DNA of 50,410 nucleotides from Bin87 sp034428455. GTDB lineage: Bacteria; Chloroflexota; Dehalococcoidia; Lucifugimonadales; UBA3495. Under the pieces are notes generated by a model that saw only the letters and a list, made by a program, of their open reading frames with translations, was not told the origin of the DNA and searched no databases. Shown here one piece after another: positions 8,099-15,753 of the stretch (its first letter is position 1; every line of letters starts with the position of its first letter). Where the stretch lies: contig DAOUHZ010000065.1 in NCBI GenBank assembly GCA_034428455.1, positions 1 through 50,410 on the forward strand. Direction: 5' to 3'. Both the position numbers and the translations under genes were made by a program.

Positions 8099-8114
8099 TC
8101 GCGGAGGCACTGAC

Positions 8115-8369
8115 ATGGCTACATTGACCGGAGCCAATATTGAAGTCCGCATCGCCAGGCTTGCGAAACGGTTGGGCTTTACGGGCACGGACTCCACAGA
8201 GCGCGTTTTGGATATGGCGCTCGAATATCTCGACGACAGCACCGCAGAACCCAAACCGCTGTACACGCGTGAGCGCAGGGACGCTGTTGCCCAGAAAAAC
8301 GCCGACGACATGGCGAAGGCCGGCTATCTGGATGACGACACCAACCGCCCCCGCGGAATACCGCCATGA
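8115..8369 (+). CDS. VapB-like antitoxin
   Basis: 84 residues, related in its N-terminal half to the preceding gene's product and similar to the mycobacterial Rv0623-type antitoxins. The C-terminal half is charged (RERRDAVAQKNADDMAKAGYLDDD), as expected for a toxin-binding tail. Its TGA overlaps the ATG of the downstream PIN toxin (ATGA at 8366-8369), which indicates translational coupling. Confidence 0.75.
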   Translation: MATLTGANIEVRIARLAKRLGFTGTDSTERVLDMALEYLDDSTAEPKPLYTRERRDAVAQKNADDMAKAGYLDDDTNRPRGIPP

Positions 8370-8758
8370 TGGTCGCCGATACGTCCGCGCTGATCGCGGT
8401 GGCAGCCAAGGAACCCGGCTACCTTGAGATCTATCACACAATGCAGACTGGCGGCCCCGTCCTGATTTCGGCGGCAACATTGCTGGAACTGCATATCGTC
8501 GCCATGGGAAAAGGCCCCGACGTTCGCCAGCGCGTTCAGGAGTTGCTCGCCGAACTATCCATCGTCATAGTCCCATTCGATGATACACAAGCCGAACTAG
8601 CCGCTGCTGCCTACGAACAATACGGCAAAGGCCGCGGACATCCGGCCCAACTGAACTTCGGCGACACCTTCGCCTACGCCCTCGCCTCCGTGCGGGGGTT
8701 GCCGCTTCTCTACAAGGGCGAGGACTTTGCCCGAACGGACATCGCGGCGGTGACGTGA
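8366..8758 (+). CDS. VapC-like PIN-domain ribonuclease toxin
   Basis: 130 residues. PIN signature: Asp4 in VADTSALIAV, Glu in SAATLLELHIV, and the acidic pair in LNFGDTFAYALA and YKGEDFARTDI. The closing motif LLYKGEDFARTDI is typical of VapC proteins of the Rv0624 type that pair with Rv0623-type VapB. It is the last gene of the plus-strand block and converges with glnII; a strong hairpin lies between them. Confidence 0.88.
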   Translation: MMVADTSALIAVAAKEPGYLEIYHTMQTGGPVLISAATLLELHIVAMGKGPDVRQRVQELLAELSIVIVPFDDTQAELAAAAYEQYGKGRGHPAQLNFGDTFAYALASVRGLPLLYKGEDFARTDIAAVT

Positions 8759-8766
8759 AATGACAG

Positions 8767-8802
8767 GCGGTCGGCTGCGGCGTTTCCACCGCAGCCGACC
8801 GC
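8767..8802. terminator. Hairpin between convergent vapC and glnII
   Basis: A perfect 14-bp stem (GCGGTCGGCTGCGG / CCGCAGCCGACCGC) with an 8-base loop lies between the two converging genes. There is no U-tract on either side, so it is either a factor-assisted bidirectional terminator or a stabilising 3' structure. Confidence 0.6.
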
Positions 8803-8827
8803 TCAAAGCTGTCTGCGGTATCTGGCC

Positions 8828-9850
8828 CTAGCCCGCGGCCGCGCCGCCCACGGTCTCGATGATCAACCGGGTCACGGTGTAGGGGTCGCAGTTGGCGTTG
8901 GGACGCCGGTCTTCGATGTAGCCCTTGCCGTCCCGGGCGACCTGCCACGGAATCCGCACTGAGGCACCCCGGTCGGACACGCCGTAGCGGAACTCCCGGT
9001 ACGAGCAGGTCTCGTGCAGGCCGGTCAGCCGCTCTTCGATCCGGTCGCCGTAGTTGGCGATGTGCAGGTCGTGGCGGGTTGACAGCGCTTCCGCCGCAGC
9101 AAAGCAGGCGTCCAAGTTCTCCCGCATCAGGCTGGTCGAGAAGTTTGTGTGCGCGCCGGCGCCGTTCCAGTCGCCCTTGACCGGCTTGGGATCCAGCGTA
9201 GCGCTGATGCCCCGGCGTCCGTCAACGGTCAGTACGTCCTCGCCGATCCGGTACAGCAGCCAGCGGGCCAGCCACAGGTGGTCGCCCACCGTCGGGGCTC
9301 CGATGGGACCGATCTGGAATTCCCATTGGGCCGGCATCACCTCGCCGTTGATGCCGGCAATCTGCAGGCCGGCATACAGGCAGGCGTCCATGTGCTGTTC
9401 CACCACGGGGCGGCCGAAAACCTCGTCGGAGCCCACGCCGCAGTAGTATCCGCCCTGGGGCGCCGGGAAGCCGTTGTCCGGCCAGCCCAGCGGCTTGATC
9501 CCGTCGAAGAAGGTGTACTCCTGCTCGATGCCGAACCAGAAGTCCATCGAGGCGTACTGCTCGGCCGCGGCCGCGCAGCCGGCCCTGGTGTTGGATGGAT
9601 GGGGTGACATGTCGGTGAGCAGCACTTCGCACATCACCAGCTTGTTGTTCCCACCCCGTACCGGGTCAGGAACCGTCAGAACCGGGTTCAGCACGCAGTC
9701 CGAATTCTCTCCGGGCGCCTGGTTGGTGCTGGAGCCGTCGAAGCCCCAGATGGGCGGGTCCTCGCCATCCGGTACGATCTTGCCCTTGGACCGGAGCTTG
9801 GCAGTCGGCTGCTGCCCGTCGATCCAAATATATTCCGCCTTGTAACTCAT
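8828..9850 (-). CDS. glnII: Glutamine synthetase, eukaryote-like type II (GlnII)
   Basis: 340 residues from the ATG at 9850, well below the roughly 450-470 of GlnA type I and in the range of GSII. It makes glutamine from glutamate, ammonia and ATP. Seen: IWGFDGSSTNQAPGENSDC (the GSII beta-grasp signature), EQEYTFFDG (catalytic Glu pair), INGEVMPAQWEFQIGP, DWNGAGAHTNFST (ATP/glutamate loop), and GVSDRGASVRIP near the C-terminus. A GAGG precedes the chosen ATG; an earlier in-frame start would add a segment unlike the family. TACAAT about 55 bases upstream (9883-9888) is a possible -10 element. No nitrogen-regulatory gene is adjacent. The adenylylation loop of type I enzymes is absent. Confidence 0.93.
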   Translation of the reverse strand: MSYKAEYIWIDGQQPTAKLRSKGKIVPDGEDPPIWGFDGSSTNQAPGENSDCVLNPVLTVPDPVRGGNNKLVMCEVLLTDMSPHPSNTRAGCAAAAEQYASMDFWFGIEQEYTFFDGIKPLGWPDNGFPAPQGGYYCGVGSDEVFGRPVVEQHMDACLYAGLQIAGINGEVMPAQWEFQIGPIGAPTVGDHLWLARWLLYRIGEDVLTVDGRRGISATLDPKPVKGDWNGAGAHTNFSTSLMRENLDACFAAAEALSTRHDLHIANYGDRIEERLTGLHETCSYREFRYGVSDRGASVRIPWQVARDGKGYIEDRRPNANCDPYTVTRLIIETVGGAAAG

Positions 9851-10031
9851 GAAACAGACCTCAATGTCCAGACTGTACTGATATTGTACCTGAACCGCCC
9901 GGGTTAAATCGCCCTGTCGCAACCTCTCACATGTAAAAAGTTTGTTACCACGGGCAGCGGATCAGCGTGAATCTCAACGCCGACCTACGGCGCGCCAGCA
10001 CTCGCGCAAAGCCGCCTTATAACCAGTTTCC

Positions 10032-10060
10032 GCTCATCCTGAGCTTGTCGAAGGATGCCT
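10032..10060. repeat. Short REP-like palindrome
   Basis: The segment CATCCTGAGCTTGTCGAAGG with its closing ATG forms an inverted repeat (CATCCT / AGGATG). Closely similar sequences are dispersed in many bacterial genomes. It lies in a gene-free stretch (9851-10218) that otherwise holds the glnII upstream region and a copy of the larger repeat below. Confidence 0.5.
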
Positions 10061-10150
10061 CATGAGTACCCAGTTCGTCATCGCGAGGAGCGCAGCGACG
10101 TGGCGATCTCGTTGCCGCAGCGACGACCATTACTCTGACGAGATTGCCAC
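10061..10150. repeat. Dispersed palindromic repeat, copy A
   Basis: Begins CATGAGTACCCAGTTCGTCA, then GCGAGGAGCGCAGCGACGTG and GCGATCTCGTTG, ending GACGAGATTGCCAC. The right arm is cut off and transposase-remnant sequence follows. It matches the left arm of the more complete copy at 35297-35460 and the inverted copy at 11071-11160. Confidence 0.75.
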
Positions 10151-10218
10151 CCCCGTATTCGGAAGCGGAACTGCCTTCAAGAGCCTGCCCCGTACTGGAT
10201 ACGGGGGGCAGAGCCAAA

Positions 10219-10671
10219 CGCTGTTGCATCCTGCGGGTGGTCTGGTGCGACGACCAGCCGGAACCCTGGATCATACTGACCAGCCAACCTCCGGAGACGG
10301 TTTGCGTGAGTTGGCACGCCCTGCGGTTCTGGACCGAACTGGGCTTCAAGGCCATCAAGAGCCTGGGCTGGCGATGGCATAAGACCCGGCGGACCGACCC
10401 AGCCCGCATCTCCCGCCATTGGCTGGTGCTGTCGGTGGCCACGCCGCTGGCCCTGGCCTATGGAACCCGGGTGGAGGACGCCAATGACCGGAAGCTGGCT
10501 CCCAGCAATCTCAGAGCCCCCCAAGATACCGTTTCCCCAGAACGGCTACCCCCACCACCAGCCGGTAAGGACCGTCAGCGTAATCCGGTACGGCGTAGGC
10601 TGGCGGCGGCGGTTGCTGTGCCAGGGTCGGCTTTGGCGTCGAGTTGGGCTGCTGCCGGAACCTTGGCCTGA
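10219..10671 (+). pseudogene. Transposase C-terminal fragment (DDE type)
   Basis: Frame +1 encodes about 90 clean residues (from LRVVWCDDQPEPWIILTSQ to LALAYGTRVEDA, 10231-10483), including FWTELGFKAIKSLGWRWHKT and RHWLVLSVATPLALAYG, the C-terminal part of a DDE transposase of the broad IS4/IS5 type. The final 60 or so residues are low-complexity. No N-terminal two-thirds and no catalytic DD residues are present. Directly upstream a GCCTGCCCCGTA/TACGGGGGGCAG hairpin occurs. This is a decayed, truncated insertion. Confidence 0.7.
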
Positions 10672-10760
10672 ACCCAGGCCCCAGACGAACATCACTTGCC
10701 ACTCCCCGCCATGAAAACCCTTTACATACCCCTGTCAGGTATCGAGTACGGGGCAGGCTC

Positions 10761-11064
10761 TTCCAGGAAGCTCATACCCATCTGGGCTTGGAAACCCAGC
10801 GCCAATGGTCTGACCTGGCCATCGCCCGCACCACGCCCATCCTGCTGGGCTTCTTCTCCTTTACCACCTTGGCCGCCCACGCCTTGCAGAAGCATCATCC
10901 GACCACCCAGCGCCCTGCGGCTTGGTACGACAAACCGTCGCCGACTTTTGTCGACGCCATCGCCCTGGCGCGACGACACCTGTGGCTGGTATCGGAGGGT
11001 TTTTCACTGTCCGCAGTCAGCACCGATACGCCGGAACTCCCCGCCACCCTCTACCACCAAAAAG
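10761..11064 (+). pseudogene. Second transposase C-terminal fragment
   Basis: Frame +3 encodes about 100 residues (AHTHLGLETQRQWSDLAIA, GFFSFTTLAAHAL, AAWYDKPSPTFVDAIALARR) resembling the C-terminus of another DDE transposase family. There is no start codon in a sensible place and the N-terminal catalytic part is missing. It is preceded by GTATCGAGTACGGGGCAGGC (10739-10758), related to the hairpin ahead of the first fragment, and followed at once by an inverted copy of the dispersed repeat. Confidence 0.7.
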
Positions 11065-11070
11065 TCCAGG

Positions 11071-11160
11071 TTGGGGCCAGGATCGTCGCCACACCAACGG
11101 GATTGCCACGTCGCTTTGCTCCTCGCAATGAAAGGTTTGAGGAAACTGGGTACGCATGAC
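11071..11160. repeat. Dispersed palindromic repeat, copy B (inverted)
   Basis: Reverse complement begins GTCATGCGTACCCAGTTTCC, then TTTCATTGCGAGGAGCAAAG and GTGGCAATCCCGTTGGTGTG. It is nearly identical to the left half of the copy at 35297-35460. Together with copy A it brackets both transposase remnants in opposite orientation. The 225 bases that follow (11161-11385) hold no gene that I can see, apart from the cupin leader. Confidence 0.75.
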
Positions 11161-11385
11161 CGCGCACGCTCCACAACGCACGAGACGACAAGGTCGATCA
11201 GGGGCCCGTGTTCGCTTCCGTATGAGCGACAATTCCAGGTCGCTATGCCTGGTCATAGGCGAGCAAAGCGGCAGCGCTGTCACCAGCGGCGTTGCGATGC
11301 GCTAGAATGTGGGTCGCCTGACGGCTGGGTGGGCGCCCGCCCATTCGAATCCGTCAACAACATTTCGAAGCAGGAGGCTCCTTTC

Positions 11386-11754
11386 ATGGAATTTGTGCGC
11401 ATTTACACCGGCGATGACGGCCAGACCCATTTTCAAGACCTCGACCTTCCCGGCGATCGCGCCATCCACAGCGGGATGCAGGTTACGCCCGGCGTGAACT
11501 TCCGCCGCTTCGAGCCCGGCTACTTCTCCGACTGGCATACGGCCCCACGCCGGCAGTACGTGATCACCCTGGCCGGAGAGATGGAAGTCGGTATCGGCGA
11601 CGGCACCAAGCGCCGATTCGGGGCCGGCGACGTGCTGATGGCCGACGACCTAACTGGTCAGGGTCACACCACCGCCGTGGTCGGAGACCAGCCCCGCATC
11701 TCGGTGACCATTCCCATCACCCTGTGGTCGCCCTGGCTGCCAGCGGACGAATAA
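11386..11754 (+). CDS. Small cupin-domain protein
   Basis: 122 residues with one cupin barrel. Motif 1 is GYFSDWHTAPRRQYVITLAGE (a shortened metal-binding motif with His and Glu) and motif 2 is GAGDVLMADDLTGQGHTT with a His. The enzyme or binding role is not known; such stand-alone cupins include dioxygenase-like and sugar-binding proteins. The ATG is preceded by AGGAGG at 11372-11377, a strong ribosome-binding site. It is monocistronic and converges with the LLM oxidoreductase gene. Confidence 0.8.
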   Translation: MEFVRIYTGDDGQTHFQDLDLPGDRAIHSGMQVTPGVNFRRFEPGYFSDWHTAPRRQYVITLAGEMEVGIGDGTKRRFGAGDVLMADDLTGQGHTTAVVGDQPRISVTIPITLWSPWLPADE

Positions 11755-11775
11755 TCCGCCGGGCCTTTCTGGACG

Positions 11776-12768
11776 CTAGGCCGGCGCGTTCTCGCGAATT
11801 ATCCGTTTCGCCGTCGCGCCGGCGTTGGGGCCGGATACCCGGGGAGCGATGATCGGCAACGTGAGGCCCGCTTCCCGGTACTCGGCCAACCTTTCCCGCC
11901 TGGCTCCGGCCTCCGTGGGCAGCGACATGCGGTCGATCAGCCCTTCCGGTACGAGACGCTCGGCTAGGGCAACGTCGCCCGAGCGCCAGGCGCGGCGCAC
12001 CTCCTCCACCTCGTCCGCGAAACCTGCCTCGGCCATTAGTCGGCGATACCTGGGGAACCGCCCGGCATAGGTCGCGGCCACACGGCGCATGCCGCCATCG
12101 TCGGCGCCCGGCGCGGACACGGAAACGAGCGTCGCCACCTCAACCGATTCCGGCGCAACCCCCGCCCGAGCGGCCCCGGCGGCGACGTGCCGGCTGGCAG
12201 TCCTGGCGTGCTCCGGCGTGCACCAGGTGAGCAGGACTCCCTGGCTGATCTCGCCGGCGATCTCCAGCATTTTCGGGAAAACCGCTGCCAGATAGATGGG
12301 CATTTCCGGCCGAAGCGTCGGGAAATGCAGATCGAAGGTAGCGATGTTGATGGCCTCGCCTTCGTAGTCAGTCAACGCGCCGTCGCGCAGCAGGCAGCGC
12401 ACGATGTCCACCGTGTCGCGCACCCGGGGGATGGCGCCGGAGAACTCCAGGCCGTGTTCGGGCTCAACCTGGACCTTGTGGCTGCTGCCCAACCCGAGGA
12501 TGAAGCGGCCCTTGGAAAAATGGTCCACGCAAGCGGCCGCCATGGCGATGGTGGGCGCGCTGCGAACGAAAACGCTGCTGATGCTGGTTCCCAACCGTAT
12601 CTGAGAGGTCGCCAGTGCGCACGCGGTCAGTATCGAAAATTGGTCGCCTCCGTGGCCCTCGGCAACCCAGGCGGACTCGTAGCCGAGTTCCTCGGCCAGT
12701 TGGACGCACTCCACGATTTCCGGCGGCGTCATGCCGCCCCCGGCAAAGGCTACGCCGATACGTTCCAT
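11776..12768 (-). CDS. LLM-class flavin/F420-dependent oxidoreductase
   Basis: 330 residues from the ATG at 12768. It has the luciferase-like TIM barrel: IGVAFAGGGMTPPEIVECVQ, AEELGYESAWVAEGHGGDQF, ALATSQIRLGTSISSVFVRS, DHFSKGRFILGLGSSHKVQ and FPTLRPEMPIYLAAVFPKM. The short N-terminal strand and the SSHKV segment are like F420-dependent members (methylene-H4MPT reductase and F420 dehydrogenase relatives), but FMN use cannot be excluded. Substrate unknown. The 13 codons upstream of this ATG come from a dispersed repeat (reading MPRCARNDKGG), which argues for the inner start. Confidence 0.85.
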   Translation of the reverse strand: MERIGVAFAGGGMTPPEIVECVQLAEELGYESAWVAEGHGGDQFSILTACALATSQIRLGTSISSVFVRSAPTIAMAAACVDHFSKGRFILGLGSSHKVQVEPEHGLEFSGAIPRVRDTVDIVRCLLRDGALTDYEGEAINIATFDLHFPTLRPEMPIYLAAVFPKMLEIAGEISQGVLLTWCTPEHARTASRHVAAGAARAGVAPESVEVATLVSVSAPGADDGGMRRVAATYAGRFPRYRRLMAEAGFADEVEEVRRAWRSGDVALAERLVPEGLIDRMSLPTEAGARRERLAEYREAGLTLPIIAPRVSGPNAGATAKRIIRENAPA

Positions 12769-12781
12769 TGCGCGACCTCCT

Positions 12782-12870
12782 TTGTCATTGCGAGCGCAGC
12801 GTGGCAATCTCGTTACAGACAGACCCCTCGCTGTGCCAACGGGGTTGTCACGTCGTTGCGCAATTGGCTT
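12782..12870. repeat. Dispersed palindromic repeat, copy C
   Basis: Contains TTGTCATTGCGAGCGCAGCG and GTGGCAATCTCGTTAC, then GGGGTTGTCACGTCG as a decayed right arm. It sits directly upstream of the LLM oxidoreductase start and so forms part of its leader or promoter region. Confidence 0.75.
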
Positions 12871-12907
12871 GGACTCAGGTTGAGTTCTTCCCCTGACAGT
12901 TAGAGTT

Positions 12908-13477
12908 CTACGTCGGCGTCCAAAATTGTTCGACTTCGACCAGCTTACAATTTTTCTGGTCGGCTATGCGCCTGCACGACTTGATGCAGGCGAAATAGGT
13001 CGCCTCGTTCAGGCCGCTAATACCCCCGTCGCCTGCCTTGAAAGACGGCAGGCCATCAATCAATTGAGGCAATTCCTTGAACTTTTTCTTCAGGTTACGA
13101 ACCAGGATGCGGTCAATGGGGGGATGGATCACATTGTCAAGGTTTTCTCTGCCGAAACCGCCCACGTAACAGGTCGTTTTAAAATACACAGCGATCATTT
13201 TGGCAGCCCACCCAAACGGCATCTTTCCTTTCGGATTGCTGTCCCTGTCTTTCAATTCAAGACTCTGTATCGTCGTGATTGCCCTAGCGTGCCACCGTTC
13301 AAAGCAATCTTCTTCGATCCGGCCGAGTTCGGTGTCGAACAGCGTGCTGAAATCGAGTTGTCGGAGAGCAAAATCAACGTTCCCTTGATTCCATCCTCTC
13401 ATGGCAGATTGAGCTGTCCAGTGGCCAAACTGGTCTGCAATTTGCCACTTCACGGGCTCGTCTTTCCTATTCAGCAT
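12908..13477 (-). CDS. Hypothetical protein
   Basis: 189 residues, no family recognised. It is soluble, rich in Lys, Asp and aromatic residues, with segments such as HWTAQSAMRGWNQGNVDFALRQ, FERWHARAITTIQSLE, FGWAAKMIAVYFKTTCYVGG and NLDNVIHPPIDRILVRNLKK. It overlaps the 3' end of the methyltransferase gene by 11 bases and is probably translated from the same mRNA. The ordered composition, the overlap and the absence of a competing frame support a real gene. A nucleic-acid-related function would be a guess. Confidence 0.7.
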   Translation of the reverse strand: MLNRKDEPVKWQIADQFGHWTAQSAMRGWNQGNVDFALRQLDFSTLFDTELGRIEEDCFERWHARAITTIQSLELKDRDSNPKGKMPFGWAAKMIAVYFKTTCYVGGFGRENLDNVIHPPIDRILVRNLKKKFKELPQLIDGLPSFKAGDGGISGLNEATYFACIKSCRRIADQKNCKLVEVEQFWTPT

Positions 13478-14321
13478 GCTCCTCCGTCAGTGACTGCCCG
13501 TGGGTCTCCCACGTGATCATCACTTCCCGCGCCCGGTTGAGCCAGCGCGGGGTCAACCCATCCGGTCTGCGTTCAAACAGGCGGTCAAAGTTGGCTTCGA
13601 TTTTGCGACGGGTGGTCTCATTATCCCGTTCCAATCGGCCCATCGCCAGATCCATGGCCTCGCCGTCGGACAGCCCGCCCGCCGCTTCGGGAATCCACCA
13701 CGGCGCTTGGTCGATGACCTGTATGTCGGGCAGAAGGCCCACTTCCCAGAGGACGGCGGCCAACTCAGGCAGGCCGGGCCAAGGGGGAGGACGCTCACCG
13801 AAAAGGACGCGCCGCAGCTCACTGTCCATGTCTCCAGGCGTGGGTCGCCAGACGCATATGATCACCTGCCGCGACGCGGAATTGTGCAACTTGGCGACGA
13901 ATGGCCGGATCTCACGAACGAAGTAGACCACGTCCGACGTGATGGCGACGTCGCCGGTTTCGGCCGAGTCTATCCACCAGTCGGGCGACACGCGCGCGTT
14001 GGCAATGCCGCCCTCGTCGCGTGACTGGATGAACTGTCCGCGCATAGTCTCGGACGGCTCCACGAGCACTACCTCCCGCACTTGCCCAGCCAGCGGCAGG
14101 GACACCCGACCGGCTCCCCCGCCTACGTCGAGCAGCACGTCCGTCGGTTGCAGGTGGCCGGCGATTGCGTGCAGGTTTTTGTCCCACGGACGGTGGGGAT
14201 CCAGGCGGAACAACTCCGCCAGGTCGGCCCAGTGGTCGGCTCGGCGGCGATGGTCGGCGAAACGGGCCGCCGCCAGTGCCGCGTCGTGGACGGCCGCGTA
14301 GCGTTCGGCGGCGGAACTCAC
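13467..14321 (-). CDS. Class I SAM-dependent methyltransferase
   Basis: 284 residues. The Rossmann-type motif I is LLDVGGGAGRVSLPLA (about residues 62-77), followed by EVVLVEPSETMR (motif II acidic residue) and a motif IV-like GDVAITSDVVYFVREI. The C-terminal 100 residues are helical with an aromatic patch (APWWIPEAAGG). It transfers a methyl group from S-adenosylmethionine to an unknown acceptor. The ATG overlaps the TGA of the quinone oxidoreductase gene by 4 bases (14318-14321), and the 3' end overlaps the next hypothetical gene, giving a tight operon. Confidence 0.85.
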   Translation of the reverse strand: MSSAAERYAAVHDAALAAARFADHRRRADHWADLAELFRLDPHRPWDKNLHAIAGHLQPTDVLLDVGGGAGRVSLPLAGQVREVVLVEPSETMRGQFIQSRDEGGIANARVSPDWWIDSAETGDVAITSDVVYFVREIRPFVAKLHNSASRQVIICVWRPTPGDMDSELRRVLFGERPPPWPGLPELAAVLWEVGLLPDIQVIDQAPWWIPEAAGGLSDGEAMDLAMGRLERDNETTRRKIEANFDRLFERRPDGLTPRWLNRAREVMITWETHGQSLTEEHAE

Positions 14322-15304
14322 GGGGTCAAGATCACCTTGCCGCGGGTGCCGCGGGAGGCCAGGTGCAGATGGGCGCTGCCTGCCTCCGACATCGGGATGA
14401 CGCGGTCGACGATCAGCTTCAGCCGTCCGTCCATGATCATTGGGACCAAGTCATCCATAGCGCTCTGATGGTCCAGGGAACCGATGGGCGAGCGGCCCAT
14501 GCTAAACCCGATGACGGTGCGGTTGAGGGTTGTGATGTCGGACGCCGCCAGGTTGGCCGGCTGACCGCTGGCGTTGCCGTAGCTGACCACCCGTCCGTAG
14601 GAGGAGACGCAGCGCACCGACTTTTCCAGCACCGGGCCGCCCACGCACTCCAACACCAAGGCGACTCCCCTGCCGTCGGTCATATCCCTGACCTCGTCCT
14701 CGAAGTCTGCCTCGGTGTAGTTGATGGTGACGTCCGCGCCCAGGGAGCGGCACAGGTCCAGCTTATCCTGGGTCGAGGCCGTCGCGACCACCCGGGCGCC
14801 CCATTCCTTGGCCAACTGGATCGCAATGGTACCCACACCGGACGCGCCGGCCTGGATCAGCACGGTGTCGCCCGGCTGCATCTGGCCGCGCGTCTTCAGC
14901 AGGTGGTACGAGGTGAGAAAGGTTATCGGCATGCCGCCGGCATGGATTGGATCGATCCCGTCTGGGTAAGGGAAAACGAAGTTGTGATTAACCGCAACGT
15001 ACTCCGCCTGGCCCTGCGGCCCCATAGCCATGACCCGCTGACCCACCGCCAAGCGGCCGTCAGTGACGTCCGAACCCAGGGCCGTGATGGTTCCCGCGGC
15101 CTCCAGCCCCAGCGTGGCCGGCAGGTCGGGGCCGGGATAGTTCCCCTGGCGGCGCATGATGTCAGCGTAGTTGACGCCGGCGGCGTCCACCTTGATCAAC
15201 ACCTGGTGCGGGCTGGGCGTGGGCTCCGGCGTGTCCTTCCATTCCAGGACCTCGACACTGCCGTATTCTTCGATGCGCAGGGCTTTCATTCTGGGATTCT
15301 CCAT
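14318..15304 (-). CDS. Zinc-free MDR-family NADPH:quinone oxidoreductase
   Basis: 328 residues. GroES-like N-terminal domain (MKALRIEEYGSVEVLEW, VDAAGVNYADIMRRQGNYPG, LGLEAAGTITALG) followed by a Rossmann domain with AGASGVGTIAIQLAKEWGA. The Cys/His zinc ligands of classical alcohol dehydrogenases are missing, as in quinone oxidoreductases (QOR) that reduce quinones or enoyl compounds with NADPH. Start is uncertain: the ATG at 15304 shares TGATG with the upstream stop, while an inner ATG at 15289 has GGAG at a good distance and gives the usual MKAL start. It forms an operon with the methyltransferase. Confidence 0.88.
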   Translation of the reverse strand: MENPRMKALRIEEYGSVEVLEWKDTPEPTPSPHQVLIKVDAAGVNYADIMRRQGNYPGPDLPATLGLEAAGTITALGSDVTDGRLAVGQRVMAMGPQGQAEYVAVNHNFVFPYPDGIDPIHAGGMPITFLTSYHLLKTRGQMQPGDTVLIQAGASGVGTIAIQLAKEWGARVVATASTQDKLDLCRSLGADVTINYTEADFEDEVRDMTDGRGVALVLECVGGPVLEKSVRCVSSYGRVVSYGNASGQPANLAASDITTLNRTVIGFSMGRSPIGSLDHQSAMDDLVPMIMDGRLKLIVDRVIPMSEAGSAHLHLASRGTRGKVILTP

Positions 15305-15753
15305 CAGGGGTTAGGTTGGTTGGCGGTGGACGTGACCCAAATCAGGCTGTCCGCGACAAGACGCATTGGCTGCGGAAGTTGAGTGTTGAAAAAATCCAGC
15401 ACAATGCCGGTGTAGTACAGTTCCGAGCGGAGTTCGTTTTCGGGCAAGTTGGGCTTGTGCTGGAAGTTGTGAAGCCGAGCCAGATTTCTCCAATAGCGAA
15501 ATGTGGTGTGCGGGTAGTTATGCCTGGCGTACTGACGGAGGTCCGATGATACGCCGGTTGCATTCTCTCCGTCCGAAAGAGCCAGCGCAGACAGAATGTC
15601 AATGGCGGCATCCCACACCAGTGAGGCCACTTTTGCCACTTCGCCGATATTGTCCACATAACCCAGAACAATGGCCCTCTCAAACTTATCCCGCGCCTCC
15701 GTCAACCTGGAGCCAGCGAGTCGGCAATATTCTGCCGCCGTCGGGTCAGGCAT
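15304..15753 (-). CDS. Hypothetical helical protein, possibly HEPN-like
   Basis: 149 residues, all predicted helix by eye. The layout (a long first helix ARDKFERAIVLGYVDNIGEV, then ASLVWDAAIDILSALAL, a variable loop, and RYWRNLARLHNFQHKPNLPE with NELRSELYYTGIVLDFF) recalls HEPN-type proteins, but I see no clear R-x4-6-H catalytic motif, so the link is weak. It overlaps the upstream 114-residue protein gene by 8 bases and shares TGATG with the quinone oxidoreductase. The tight pairing of two small unknown proteins resembles a toxin-antitoxin unit. Confidence 0.6.
   Translation of the reverse strand: MPDPTAAEYCRLAGSRLTEARDKFERAIVLGYVDNIGEVAKVASLVWDAAIDILSALALSDGENATGVSSDLRQYARHNYPHTTFRYWRNLARLHNFQHKPNLPENELRSELYYTGIVLDFFNTQLPQPMRLVADSLIWVTSTANQPNP

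Noticed and set aside
10144..10671. Intact 175-codon gene
   Set aside because: Only the middle resembles a transposase C-terminus. The start falls in repeat sequence and the end in low-complexity codons, so it is scored as a remnant.
12769..12807. Longer N-terminus for the LLM oxidoreductase
   Set aside because: Those 13 codons are part of a dispersed repeat whose translation (RCARNDK) is a typical artefact; the ATG at 12768 gives the family's usual start.
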